7,817 nt of DNA from Candidatus Omnitrophota bacterium (GCA_023140095.1 JAGLMJ010000054.1:1-7817); one strand, 5' to 3'. Shown: positions 1 to 7,632, counted from the first letter of the stretch. A program made the numbers and translations. Notes: a model not told the origin generated them from the letters alone.

Positions 1-20
1 AGAATTTTCTTTTTTGGCAT
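1..20 (-). CDS. 5' end of a further operon gene, possibly another receiver protein (partial)
   Basis: An ATG at 20-18 on the minus strand starts M-P-K-K-K-I and then leaves the window. It is preceded by GGGAGG (25-30) four bases upstream, a strong though slightly close Shine-Dalgarno site. It lies only 18 bases after the stop of the receiver gene at 39-410, so it should be co-transcribed. The lysine-rich start followed by Ile resembles the starts of the receivers in this operon (M-P-K-K-I-L and M-K-K-I-L), so a fourth response regulator is a reasonable guess. Six codons cannot prove it. The start is well supported; the identity is inference. Confidence 0.6.
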
Positions 21-38
21 GTTGCCTCCCCCACGATG

Positions 39-410
39 CTAAGACGTTTTATTTAATAATTCCTCGATCTTCGCAAGAAGAACGGGCGGTTCAAAGGGTT
101 TCGTGATATAAGCATCGGCGCCGACTTCTCCGCCGAGCTCCTTATCATCCTGTTGGGCCCTTGCCGTAAATAAAATAACCGGGATCTTGCTGTAACGCGT
201 ATCGTTCTTGAGTAAACCGCAGACCTTGTACCCGTCCATCTTCGGCATCATGATATCCATCATGATCAGGTCAGGGTTCTCGCTCTTTGCCTTTTCTAAA
301 CCTTCCTGGCCGTCATTTGCCGTTATCACCTCATAGCCATTGGCCTCTAAGCGCATCTGCACCATTGTGATCAATTGGACCTCATCATCGACAAGAAGTA
401 TTTTTGTCAT
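39..410 (-). CDS. Single-domain (CheY-like) response regulator, RR-C
   Basis: This 123-residue protein is a complete receiver domain with nothing after it. The acidic pair is D8/D9, the phospho-accepting aspartate is D52 in a D-I-M-M-P-K-M-D-G context, the switch threonine is T82 (F-T-A) and the active-site lysine is K104 followed by Pro and Phe. All catalytic residues are present, so it should accept phosphate from a histidine kinase and act in the cytoplasm by binding a partner protein. There is no DNA-binding or enzymatic output domain. It lies 47 bases downstream of the soluble kinase HK-C, its most likely partner by position. The start is supported by GAGG five bases before the ATG. The fold is certain; the partner and target are inferred. 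Confidence 0.96.
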   Translation of the reverse strand: MTKILLVDDEVQLITMVQMRLEANGYEVITANDGQEGLEKAKSENPDLIMMDIMMPKMDGYKVCGLLKNDTRYSKIPVILFTARAQQDDKELGGEVGADAYITKPFEPPVLLAKIEELLNKTS

Positions 411-457
411 ATTTTCCTCAAACTTTCTCCGACAGGATTACACAAAACTTACCGGCG

Positions 458-2011
458 TTACTTACCCATGACTTCCTTGATCAGCTCCTCGCTGTTTTCC
501 GCCTGGTCCGGATAGGTCGCGCATCTGAATTTCAATTTGATCTTATCCGCCAACTGTTCGCGCACTAAATAATCGTCGACCGCCTGTTTAAGCCGGCCTT
601 CCGCGCTGAGCGCGTCCTGCTTGCTGCTGTTGGGGAGGATCACGATACACTCGTGCGAATCCTTAAGCGCCGCGCCGCCTGAGTGATTAAAGCTGTCCTT
701 CAAGACCTTCTCGACGCCCTTTAACGCGGAATAAATCTTTTCTTCCGGGATCAACTCTTTTACTTTTTTATAGTTATCGATCGAAAGGACCATCAAAGAC
801 ATCTTGCTTTTATTTTTTTTAGCCTCCTCGATCCCCCTGCTGACATACTCCTTAAAGAGCATTTCATCCGAGTATTTAGGCAGCGTGAAAATAAATTTCG
901 TTCCCTTGCCGACCTCGCTCTCCACCCAAATTCTCCCTTCATGCATCTCAATGATACTTCTGGCAATAGAGAGGCCTAAGCCCGTGCCCCTTTCGCCGTC
1001 GCCGTGGACGCGGTCGATCTGCTGGAATTTGACGAACATCTTCGGGATATCCTCTTTCGGCACGCCCTTGCCCGTATCCTCAACACTGCATTCGATCTCA
1101 TCTTCCTTTTCTTCGACGGAGATCTCAATACGCCCTTCGTCGGTGAATTTAAGGGCATTGCCGACGAGATTCGTGAATACCTGTATGATCCTGTCATTAT
1201 CCGCAAAGGCATCGATCCCCGCTTCCGGCAGATTGACGCGGAGTTCCAAACCTTTATCCGCGGCCTTTGATTCAAAGAAAGAGGCCACTTGTTTCGCAAC
1301 CTTAGTGACGCTGATCAAACCTTTCTTGATCTCAATATTTCCGGCCTCGATCCTGGAAATATCCAAAAGGCTTGTGATCAAACGGGCTAACCGGTCAATG
1401 CTATCCCTGGCGGTCACAAGGACTTTGGCCTGTTTTTCATTGATCTCGCCGAGGACCCCGTCCTGAATGAGCGTGATCCCTTCTTTCGTGATCGCCAGAG
1501 GCGTGCGCAGTTCGTGAGACACGGTTGATATAAAATCAGATTTTAAACGGTCGAGCTCTTGGAGTTCTTTGTTTTTCTCTTCCAGCTCTTTATAAAGAAG
1601 TTTGATCGCGTCATTGGTTTTCGCAATTCCCCATTCATGGGCTTCGACCTCTTCTTTCGCCTCTTTGATCTTTTGCTCGACGGTTTCGTATTCCTTTGCC
1701 ATGAACCACAAGGTCTTGGCCATAACACCACTGGCCATGACCGCGCTTTCGGGCTTATCTTTAAGCAACTTTTCATGCACCTCATCGCTTCCGGTAGCGT
1801 CGATTACTTCATCCGCTCCAGCAATCATTTTTTTCCATGTGCTTGCTGCCGGGATCTTTAGCTTTTGGGCTAGTTTAAGCCCCGGCGCTTTATCGTCCCT
1901 GTCGACAATACCGGTGATCTTAACGGACAGGTCCTCTTTGAACATTCTGATCAAGGCGCAACCGGCCCGGCCGGCGCCGACGATAAGAATATGTATTTTC
2001 TTTTCTGCCAT
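458..2011 (-). CDS. Soluble hybrid-sensor histidine kinase: Rossmann-type domain, coiled coil, HisKA, HATPase_c, degenerate GGDEF-like tail (HK-C)
   Basis: This 517-residue protein has no membrane segment. Residues 5-105 look like a Rossmann dinucleotide-binding fold: a hydrophobic strand, then G12-A-G14-R-A-G17, and D37 at the end of the second strand where NAD-type enzymes bind the ribose. Residues 106-156 are a charged coiled coil. HisKA spans about 157-225, with phospho-accepting H166 in S-H-E-L-R-T-P-L. The ATPase domain spans about 268-379, with N281/N285, a D312-T-G-K-G box and G342-T-G-L-G-L. Residues 383-517 resemble a GGDEF fold (S-I-D-N-Y-K-K-V near 410, C-A-T-Y-P near 498), but the catalytic motif reads roughly S-H-E-C-I at 452-456, so cyclase activity is unlikely. 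The core and tail closely resemble HK-A. I chose the ATG at 2011, one base after the RR-B stop, with GAGG six bases upstream; this implies translational coupling. The kinase call is certain; cofactor sensing is inference. Confidence 0.93.
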   Translation of the reverse strand: MAEKKIHILIVGAGRAGCALIRMFKEDLSVKITGIVDRDDKAPGLKLAQKLKIPAASTWKKMIAGADEVIDATGSDEVHEKLLKDKPESAVMASGVMAKTLWFMAKEYETVEQKIKEAKEEVEAHEWGIAKTNDAIKLLYKELEEKNKELQELDRLKSDFISTVSHELRTPLAITKEGITLIQDGVLGEINEKQAKVLVTARDSIDRLARLITSLLDISRIEAGNIEIKKGLISVTKVAKQVASFFESKAADKGLELRVNLPEAGIDAFADNDRIIQVFTNLVGNALKFTDEGRIEISVEEKEDEIECSVEDTGKGVPKEDIPKMFVKFQQIDRVHGDGERGTGLGLSIARSIIEMHEGRIWVESEVGKGTKFIFTLPKYSDEMLFKEYVSRGIEEAKKNKSKMSLMVLSIDNYKKVKELIPEEKIYSALKGVEKVLKDSFNHSGGAALKDSHECIVILPNSSKQDALSAEGRLKQAVDDYLVREQLADKIKLKFRCATYPDQAENSEELIKEVMGK

Positions 2012-2021
2012 ATTATGCCTC
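2012..2021 (-). promoter_or_regulatory. Ribosome-binding site that fixes the start of HK-C
   Basis: On the minus strand GAGG (2021-2018) lies six bases before the ATG at 2011 and is formed by the last codons of RR-B. It favours M-A-E-K-K as the start over an in-frame ATG at 2047, which would make HK-C overlap RR-B by 35 bases and add 12 residues before the Rossmann strand. Confidence 0.7.
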
Positions 2022-2387
2022 GCCAATACAATTTTTGACAGCCGCAATAAGCTGCGTCAAGTCGCTTGTCTTGACACAGTAATCATCGGCCCCCGCTTTT
2101 CTTGCCTTAACGGCATCCACTGCGTCGATCGCGCCTGTTGTCACGATGATCTTCATCGTCTCCCGGTCATGGCTCTCCCGAATCCGGCGGCATGTCTCAA
2201 ATCCGTCGATCCCCGGCATCATCGTATCCGTAATAACCAGGTCCGGTTTCTCGGATGCCGCCATCGCCACCCCCCGTTCTCCATCCTCAGCGATCACGAC
2301 ATTATCATATCCTGCTTTACTAAGAAAACGCGTGACGATCTTGAGATCGGAGTCTGTGTCATCAATAACCAATATCTTTTTAGGCAT
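2013..2387 (-). CDS. Single-domain (CheY-like) response regulator with Lys-Thr in place of Lys-Pro, RR-B
   Basis: This 124-residue receiver domain has no output domain. It has the acidic pair D9/D10, phospho-acceptor D54 (in T-D-T-M-M-P-G-I-D-G), switch T84 (T-T-G-A) and lysine K106. K106 is followed by Thr (K-T-S-D-L), whereas most receivers have a Pro there forming a cis peptide that shapes the active site. The other catalytic residues are intact, so phosphorylation is still plausible, perhaps with altered kinetics or surface. It follows HK-B by 54 bases and its stop lies one base before the HK-C start, so it sits between two kinases and could serve either. Upstream of the ATG there is only a modest A-A-G-G-G-A ribosome-binding site. 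The family is certain; the effect of the Lys-Thr change is inference. Confidence 0.95.
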   Translation of the reverse strand: MPKKILVIDDTDSDLKIVTRFLSKAGYDNVVIAEDGERGVAMAASEKPDLVITDTMMPGIDGFETCRRIRESHDRETMKIIVTTGAIDAVDAVKARKAGADDYCVKTSDLTQLIAAVKNCIGEA

Positions 2388-2441
2388 ATCTATTCCCTTG
2401 TTTAAACGATAATACCACTTTTATAATGTGCCGACCAGCGA

Positions 2442-4403
2442 TCAGGCCTTTTCTTTTGGCTCTTCTTCTTTTGCCGCAACTTCACTGACCATAAGATTCT
2501 TGGGGACCGTAAAGAAAAATGTCGTGCCCTTGCCCGCTTCCGATTCGATCCAAACTTTTCCTTTATGATCGTCAATGACCTTCTTAACAATGCTCAGGCC
2601 GGCGCCGCTTCCTTCAAACTCATCCGCTGAATGCAAGCGCTTGAATATGCCGAAGATCTGATCATGATATTTAGGGTCGATCCCGATACCATTGTCCTTG
2701 ACCGAAAACTTATGGCATTGATCATCATCATGATAACTTACTTCGATAACCGGCGGCATCTCCTGCTTGGAAGAGAACTTGATCGCATTGTTGATCAAAT
2801 TCAGGAATACTTCGGTTAATTTGATCCGGTCACAAACGATTGTAGGCAAGTTTTTCTGGATTTTTAAGTCAACGTTATGTTTATTAATATCGAATTCGAT
2901 CCTCTTGCGGACATCCTCCACAAGCTCATTAATATCAGCCTCCTCAAAAGGATTCTTGATCCTTGAAATCCTTGAGAGCGCCAGCAAGTCCTTGATCAAA
3001 GTGCTCATGCGGGTCGTTCCTTCGCGGATCTCTTTGAGATATTCCTGCGCCTCCCCGTCAAGCTTGTCTTTATAATCATCCTCGAGGAAATTCGCAAAAG
3101 AGGCAACCCCCCGCAAAGGCGCCTGCAGATCATGGCTGACCGTATGGGTAAAGCTGTCGAGCTCGCGGTTGGCCTCCTCAAGAAGCTTATGCTGTTCTTC
3201 GAGTTCGTCTTTTTTCTGCTCGACATTCGCCTTCGCCGCCACAAGCTTATCCGTCATCTCATTAAAGGACCGCGCCAGGATCCCGATCTCGTCATGCGTT
3301 GACGCTTGCGCCCTCGCCGAGAAATCCCCTTGTGAAATAATACCGGCAACCTCCGTTAATTGTTTGATGGGTTTGGACATCGAACGGGCGATCACAACCG
3401 CCATGGCCACAACAACGGTTAAAAGGACCACGCTGATCTTCACTAACGTCGCGCGCAAGCGGTTCGCCGAAGCGATCACTTCAACCGTATCCATCTTAAC
3501 AACCATTCCCCACCGGAAGGACGGGAAATATCTCCGGACCGTTAAGACTTCCTTTCCCCGGTAATCGATCGATTTACCTGAGCCTTTCTTTCCTTCGAGG
3601 GCCATCCGTATTTCTGATCCCGCTTCCGTTTTGCCCTGGACCTTTCTATAAAAAGCCGCCTTCGGATCAAAGCGGACAGGGGTGATAAATACAATATCAT
3701 TTTTGATCTTTGCCGCAAGGATCGTCTCGCCCGTTTCGCCTAAACTTGTATAATCCTTGACTAATTGACTGACCCCCTCATTGCTCATCTGCAAAATAAG
3801 CACTCCGATAAGCTCTGAACCCTTTAGTACAGGAGCCCCGATAAAAAGAGCGCCGTCTTTTTCTTCCTGATTATATTCAAAATCGGATATCTCCACCTTC
3901 GATGATTTAATGGTCCTGACGAACACCTTGGCTAATTGGGAATCCTTATAAAGGGCCATTTCATAAAGCGACATGATCTTCCTTCGCCCTTTGACCGTAA
4001 AGATAACATCCCCATCCTTATTGACGAGAAAAAGATTGTCATAATCAGACGATTTCTGGTAATACGTGAAAAAAGGGCGGAATTCATTATCCACCGCTAT
4101 ATATTCAGGAGAATAGGCCCCATGTTTACTCAGAGTTTCATCGAATTTCTCCAGGGCATCGATAATATCGGCCGTGTATGACAGCGTCGTCACATTCCGC
4201 GCCTTCTCCCGCAAATAGGTCTCGATCTGATTGGCTTTATTATCAGCAACGGCAAATAGGCTGTTTGTGATCTCGTCGACAAGCGCGCTGCGGGAACTGT
4301 CGTAACTGATCTTTGTCGCGATGGCCAAAGGGACTAAAGCAACAAACAAAAACCACAAGACGAGTTTGGTCGTGATCGGAAGATTTCTAAAGAAATTGAA
4401 CAC
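2442..4403 (-). CDS. Transmembrane sensor histidine kinase with double-Cache-type sensor, HAMP, HisKA and HATPase_c (HK-B)
   Basis: This is a 653-residue membrane kinase. TM1 is about 13-32. An extracytoplasmic region of about 33-315 has features of a double Cache sensor (L-F-L-V-N-K-D-G near 124; G-E-T-G-E-T-I-L near 222 followed by a P-V-R-F stretch). TM2 is about 319-339. HAMP is about 340-392, then a coiled coil to about 417. HisKA is of the phytochrome-like type with H424 in V-S-H-D-L-Q-A-P-L-R-G. The ATPase domain has N535/N539, D570-N-G-I-G and G598-S-G-A-G-L, where Ala replaces the more usual Ile or Leu of the G2 box. A short Lys/Glu-rich tail ends the protein. It lacks the GGDEF-like tail of the other two kinases. 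It starts with GTG two bases after the RR-A stop. The ligand is unknown; Cache domains commonly bind small organic molecules. Confidence 0.94.
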   Translation of the reverse strand: MFNFFRNLPITTKLVLWFLFVALVPLAIATKISYDSSRSALVDEITNSLFAVADNKANQIETYLREKARNVTTLSYTADIIDALEKFDETLSKHGAYSPEYIAVDNEFRPFFTYYQKSSDYDNLFLVNKDGDVIFTVKGRRKIMSLYEMALYKDSQLAKVFVRTIKSSKVEISDFEYNQEEKDGALFIGAPVLKGSELIGVLILQMSNEGVSQLVKDYTSLGETGETILAAKIKNDIVFITPVRFDPKAAFYRKVQGKTEAGSEIRMALEGKKGSGKSIDYRGKEVLTVRRYFPSFRWGMVVKMDTVEVIASANRLRATLVKISVVLLTVVVAMAVVIARSMSKPIKQLTEVAGIISQGDFSARAQASTHDEIGILARSFNEMTDKLVAAKANVEQKKDELEEQHKLLEEANRELDSFTHTVSHDLQAPLRGVASFANFLEDDYKDKLDGEAQEYLKEIREGTTRMSTLIKDLLALSRISRIKNPFEEADINELVEDVRKRIEFDINKHNVDLKIQKNLPTIVCDRIKLTEVFLNLINNAIKFSSKQEMPPVIEVSYHDDDQCHKFSVKDNGIGIDPKYHDQIFGIFKRLHSADEFEGSGAGLSIVKKVIDDHKGKVWIESEAGKGTTFFFTVPKNLMVSEVAAKEEEPKEKA

Positions 4404-4418
4404 CGTTATTCCTCTCCT
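4404..4418 (-). promoter_or_regulatory. Ribosome-binding site that fixes the GTG start of HK-B
   Basis: On the minus strand AGGAGAGG (4418-4411) precedes the GTG at 4403-4401 by seven bases and overlaps the last codons of RR-A. The site is nearly ideal in sequence and spacing. It is the main reason to accept the GTG as the true start, two bases after the RR-A stop. Translation of the two genes is probably coupled. Confidence 0.8.
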
Positions 4419-4777
4419 AGTAGATAAAAGGCGATCCTCTTAAGCAAATAGGATGAATCGTAGGGCTTATGCATGATCTCCTGGACCCCGAGCGCTAAAC
4501 ATTGTTTTTCAAGGTCTTTGGCCCCGGATGCCGTTATGATGATGACCGGAATATCGCGGGTCGCAGGATCGTCCTTTAGATGCGCGTAAAGTTCATAACC
4601 GTTCATTTTAGGCAAGATGAGATCAAGGAGGACCAGGTCCGGCCGTTCATCACACACTTTTTTTAAGCCATCTTCTCCGTCGGCTGCAGAAATAAATGCG
4701 TATCCGCGGTCTTCGATCCGGGTCTTGATCATCAAAACCTCATCCGGCTCATCCTCTACGTATAAAATCTTTTTCAT
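4406..4777 (-). CDS. Single-domain (CheY-like) response regulator, RR-A
   Basis: This 123-residue stand-alone receiver has acidic residues E8/D9, phospho-acceptor D52 (L-D-L-I-L-P-K-M-N-G, with Asn for the usual Asp after Met), switch T82 (I-T-A-S-G) and K104 followed by Pro and Tyr. All residues needed for phosphorylation and Mg2+ binding are present. It lies 46 bases after HK-A and two bases before HK-B, so either kinase could phosphorylate it; the position after HK-A fits the HK-then-RR order of the operon. An AGGAAG Shine-Dalgarno site lies just upstream of its ATG. It has no output domain, so it presumably acts through protein contact or as a phosphorelay intermediate. The family is certain; its partners are inferred. 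Confidence 0.96.
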   Translation of the reverse strand: MKKILYVEDEPDEVLMIKTRIEDRGYAFISAADGEDGLKKVCDERPDLVLLDLILPKMNGYELYAHLKDDPATRDIPVIIITASGAKDLEKQCLALGVQEIMHKPYDSSYLLKRIAFYLLGEE

Positions 4778-4823
4778 TGTCTTCCTTTCTCAAAAACCTG
4801 CGCTCAAATATCACATTCCGGAG

Positions 4824-7598
4824 TTATGCCTCTGTGGCTTTTTTAAGCAATTCCTCGCTGTTCCTGGCATCACTCGGATAAGTGGCGGAGCCCACCTTCA
4901 AGGCAACGGTATCCGCCAATTGTTCACGGGCCAAGTACCCATCCAAGGCTTTCTTGAATCGGCCGCAGACACTGTCAATATGCTCTTTACTGCAGTTGGT
5001 CAAAGTGACAAAGCATCCTTTTGTATCGCGAAAAACAGCATCCCCTTGACGGTGAATGCCTTCTTTAAGAACCTTTTCCATGCCCGTTAAATAGTCCATC
5101 CTCCTTGCTTTAGAAAGAAGTTTTTTATCGTCTTTTGCTTCCGACAGGGTCATTGCTAAAAGCGACATGCGCGTATTGGATCTTTGAGCTTCTTTGATCC
5201 CGTTTTCCACAAAGGCCTTTAAAGGCAGCTCCGGCGAAAATTTCGGTAAAGTAAGAATAAATTTCGTTCCTACCCCGATCTCGCTCTCGACCCAGATCTT
5301 CCCGTCATGCATTTCAACAATTCCCCTGGCGATCGTTAGCCCCAAGCCGGTTCCCTTCTCGCCCGACCCGGGATCGCGCCCGAATTGCTGGAACTTAACA
5401 AAAGTGCGGGCAAGATCTTTTTTGGAAATACCTATTCCCGTATCAGCCACAACGCACTCCACGCAATCCCCTTGGATCTTTCCCGAGATCTCAATAGACC
5501 CTTCCAGTGTGAACTTTAGGGCATTATTGACCAGGTTCGTGAACACTTGGATCATCTTATCGCGGTCGGCGAAAACATCGATATTCTTGCCGGAAAACCG
5601 CACGCGCAGATCAATGTCCTTCTCCTTAGCCTTCATGGCAAAGGTCGCCATGACCTGCTCGGCAAGCTGCACGATATTTAACCGTTCCTTTATTGTTTCC
5701 ATCTTTCCCGCTTCCATTTTGGAAACATCCAGCACATTATTGATCAGCCTTGCCAGCCGGTCCATATTATCTTTTGCCGCTTTAAGGATCATCTCCTGCT
5801 TTTCCGTAATATCCCCGGCGACCTTATCTAAAATAAGGTTCAAACCCTCTTTAGTGATCGAAAGCGGCGTGCGCAGCTCATGGGAGACCATCGAGATGAA
5901 TTCCGTTTTCATCGCGTCGACTTCCTTTTCCCTGGTCACGTCCCTGAGAATGACCGCGGTCCCGACTTTTTCTTCTTTTGATCCGACAGGAGATATCGTG
6001 CAGCTTAAGATCCGCCGTTCATTATGAGGCATAATAACTTCCCTCACAACAACAGTGTCTTTAGAACGGGATTCTTCCAGGGCCGCATCTAAATTAACAA
6101 GTTTCATTTTCTCCTGTAGGTCTGAACTGGCAACCTCACCTTTAGGGTCAAGACCCACCATATCCCGCGCCTGGGGATTTAAGACCACCACATCCCCTTG
6201 ATCATCAAGCATGATCGCGCCCTCCAGCATGCTTTCGATCATGCTTTCCATTTTTGATTTCTCGGCGCTGATCATCGCCTGCAGGTGCTCGATCGCATTG
6301 GACCCCTGGTTGGTAATCGTATAAATAAATTTCACTTCATCGGCCGAGAACATGTCTTCCTGCACGCTTGAAAAATTCAGGACCCCGATGATCTTTCCGC
6401 CGATAAGAAGCGGGGCGTTGAACGATGATTTCAGCGTTTTAAACTCGCGCGTTTTCGGCGACTTGATATAAGATTCGACCGGAACGACCCTGACGTTCTC
6501 GGGTTGTAAATCGATATTTTTATTGCAGAATTTTGAGAATTCGCCAAGAAGAGCCTCCCTGACTTCATCGACATAGGGGACACTTTCCGGATAGCTTGGC
6601 TTGATGACAATGTTGGGTGTCTGCTTATTGAACAAAAGCGCGCCGCAAATATCATAGTCAATGATCTTGAACACGGATTCCATCATGAGCTTCAATAACT
6701 GCTGATAATCTGTCGTATAGGGGATCGAATTGGAAACCTCGTAAAGGGCCGTTAGTTCATGTGTCCGTTTCTCGGCCCGTTCCTGCTGGCTCTTTAAATG
6801 CCCGATCATCTGATTGAACGCCTCTCCCAAGAAACCGATCTCGTCTTTTGATCTGATGTCTACTTTTGCATTTAATTTTCCCTTACTTATTTCGGCGGCA
6901 GCGTCCTTCAGTTTTATGATCGGCGTTGAAATAGAGCGGGCGATGAACAGTCCTATGCCGATAGCAAATAAAAAAGCGCAAATGGTAAGGATCATGCCTG
7001 TTTGCGAATTGACCCTGATCAGATCATACGCCTTTCGCATCGCTGCTTCCACTGCCTTCATAGAACCCGAAAGCGACTGATCATACTTCACATGCCTTTT
7101 TCTTATATAATCTTTAAGGTTGCGCGCATAGATCCCTTTTTGTTTCCAATACTCATCGCTTTCCAATATCTCAATGGCCTCTTCACGATCTCCTGCGCCG
7201 ACCAACCCTATAGCCTCGGACTCCATCGCGACAAGATAAATGTTGGCCTGATCGATACTGGCAAAGAATTCTTTTTCCTCCAAGCTCCCTTTATCAATGG
7301 CCTCTTTGATAATCCTGTCGAGCTCCGGCTCGATGTTAATGTAACGGTCTTTCCATTTCTTATTACCTGTAAAAGCATAATTCCTCGCGGATTGGGTCAG
7401 GACCTCATCATAATAACGGATATGCTGTGAGATTTCATCGAGATGTTCCGCCTCGCTTAAAAGGACAACGCTCGTCATAATATCGACCTTCAACGGCTCT
7501 GCCGTTTCATTAAGCTGGTAAACTGAAATGGTGCCGACAACGCCGACGATCGAGGCAATGCTGAGGAACCCTAAAATAATCTTATTGGCTATTTTCAT
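4824..7598 (-). CDS. Transmembrane sensor histidine kinase: helical periplasmic sensor, HAMP, GAF, PAS, HisKA, HATPase_c, degenerate GGDEF-like tail (HK-A)
   Basis: This is a 924-residue membrane kinase and the first gene of the operon. TM1 is about 7-28. The periplasmic region (29-200) is largely helical, with a D-E-V-L-T-x-S-A-R / T-G-x-x-x-W-x-x-R-Y pattern at 64-86 that I recall from four-helix-type input domains of other signalling proteins. TM2 is about 201-220, followed by HAMP (about 221-273), GAF (about 295-437) and PAS (about 450-556, ending R-D-V-T-R-E-K). HisKA has H573 in S-H-E-L-R-T-P-L. The ATPase domain has N688/N692, D719-T-G-I-G and G749-T-G-L-G-L. Residues 790-924 look like a GGDEF fold with the motif replaced by about T-K-G-C-F (859-863) while G-S-A-T-Y-P is kept near 903. 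The ribosome-binding site is weak: GGGA lies about eight bases before the ATG. The signal sensed is unknown. Confidence 0.94.
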   Translation of the reverse strand: MKIANKIILGFLSIASIVGVVGTISVYQLNETAEPLKVDIMTSVVLLSEAEHLDEISQHIRYYDEVLTQSARNYAFTGNKKWKDRYINIEPELDRIIKEAIDKGSLEEKEFFASIDQANIYLVAMESEAIGLVGAGDREEAIEILESDEYWKQKGIYARNLKDYIRKRHVKYDQSLSGSMKAVEAAMRKAYDLIRVNSQTGMILTICAFLFAIGIGLFIARSISTPIIKLKDAAAEISKGKLNAKVDIRSKDEIGFLGEAFNQMIGHLKSQQERAEKRTHELTALYEVSNSIPYTTDYQQLLKLMMESVFKIIDYDICGALLFNKQTPNIVIKPSYPESVPYVDEVREALLGEFSKFCNKNIDLQPENVRVVPVESYIKSPKTREFKTLKSSFNAPLLIGGKIIGVLNFSSVQEDMFSADEVKFIYTITNQGSNAIEHLQAMISAEKSKMESMIESMLEGAIMLDDQGDVVVLNPQARDMVGLDPKGEVASSDLQEKMKLVNLDAALEESRSKDTVVVREVIMPHNERRILSCTISPVGSKEEKVGTAVILRDVTREKEVDAMKTEFISMVSHELRTPLSITKEGLNLILDKVAGDITEKQEMILKAAKDNMDRLARLINNVLDVSKMEAGKMETIKERLNIVQLAEQVMATFAMKAKEKDIDLRVRFSGKNIDVFADRDKMIQVFTNLVNNALKFTLEGSIEISGKIQGDCVECVVADTGIGISKKDLARTFVKFQQFGRDPGSGEKGTGLGLTIARGIVEMHDGKIWVESEIGVGTKFILTLPKFSPELPLKAFVENGIKEAQRSNTRMSLLAMTLSEAKDDKKLLSKARRMDYLTGMEKVLKEGIHRQGDAVFRDTKGCFVTLTNCSKEHIDSVCGRFKKALDGYLAREQLADTVALKVGSATYPSDARNSEELLKKATEA

Positions 7599-7632
7599 CC
7601 TGTTTTTCCCGTAATGAACGTAAAAAACATTG

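Noticed and set aside
804..1466. Plus-strand open frame of 220 codons opposite HK-C
   Set aside because: It lies wholly antisense to a clear kinase core, its Ser/Leu-rich composition is typical of a reverse-strand shadow, and it shows no family motifs. Similar frames at 1602-2405 and 5194-6027 were dismissed for the same reason.
2012..2047. Longer HK-C starting at the ATG at 2047
   Set aside because: It would overlap RR-B by 35 bases and add 12 residues before the Rossmann strand, whereas the ATG at 2011 has a well-spaced GAGG and lies one base after the RR-B stop.
2400..2407. GTTTAAAC palindrome in the HK-B/RR-B gap
   Set aside because: An eight-base AT-rich palindrome is too short to call an operator or terminator without further support.
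5085..5102. D-Y-L-T-G-M in the HK-A tail as a surviving N-terminal GGDEF motif (D-x-L-T-G-L)
   Set aside because: Aligned with the HK-C tail, this stretch falls in the helix just before the GGDEF hairpin, not at the domain start, so the resemblance is probably coincidental.
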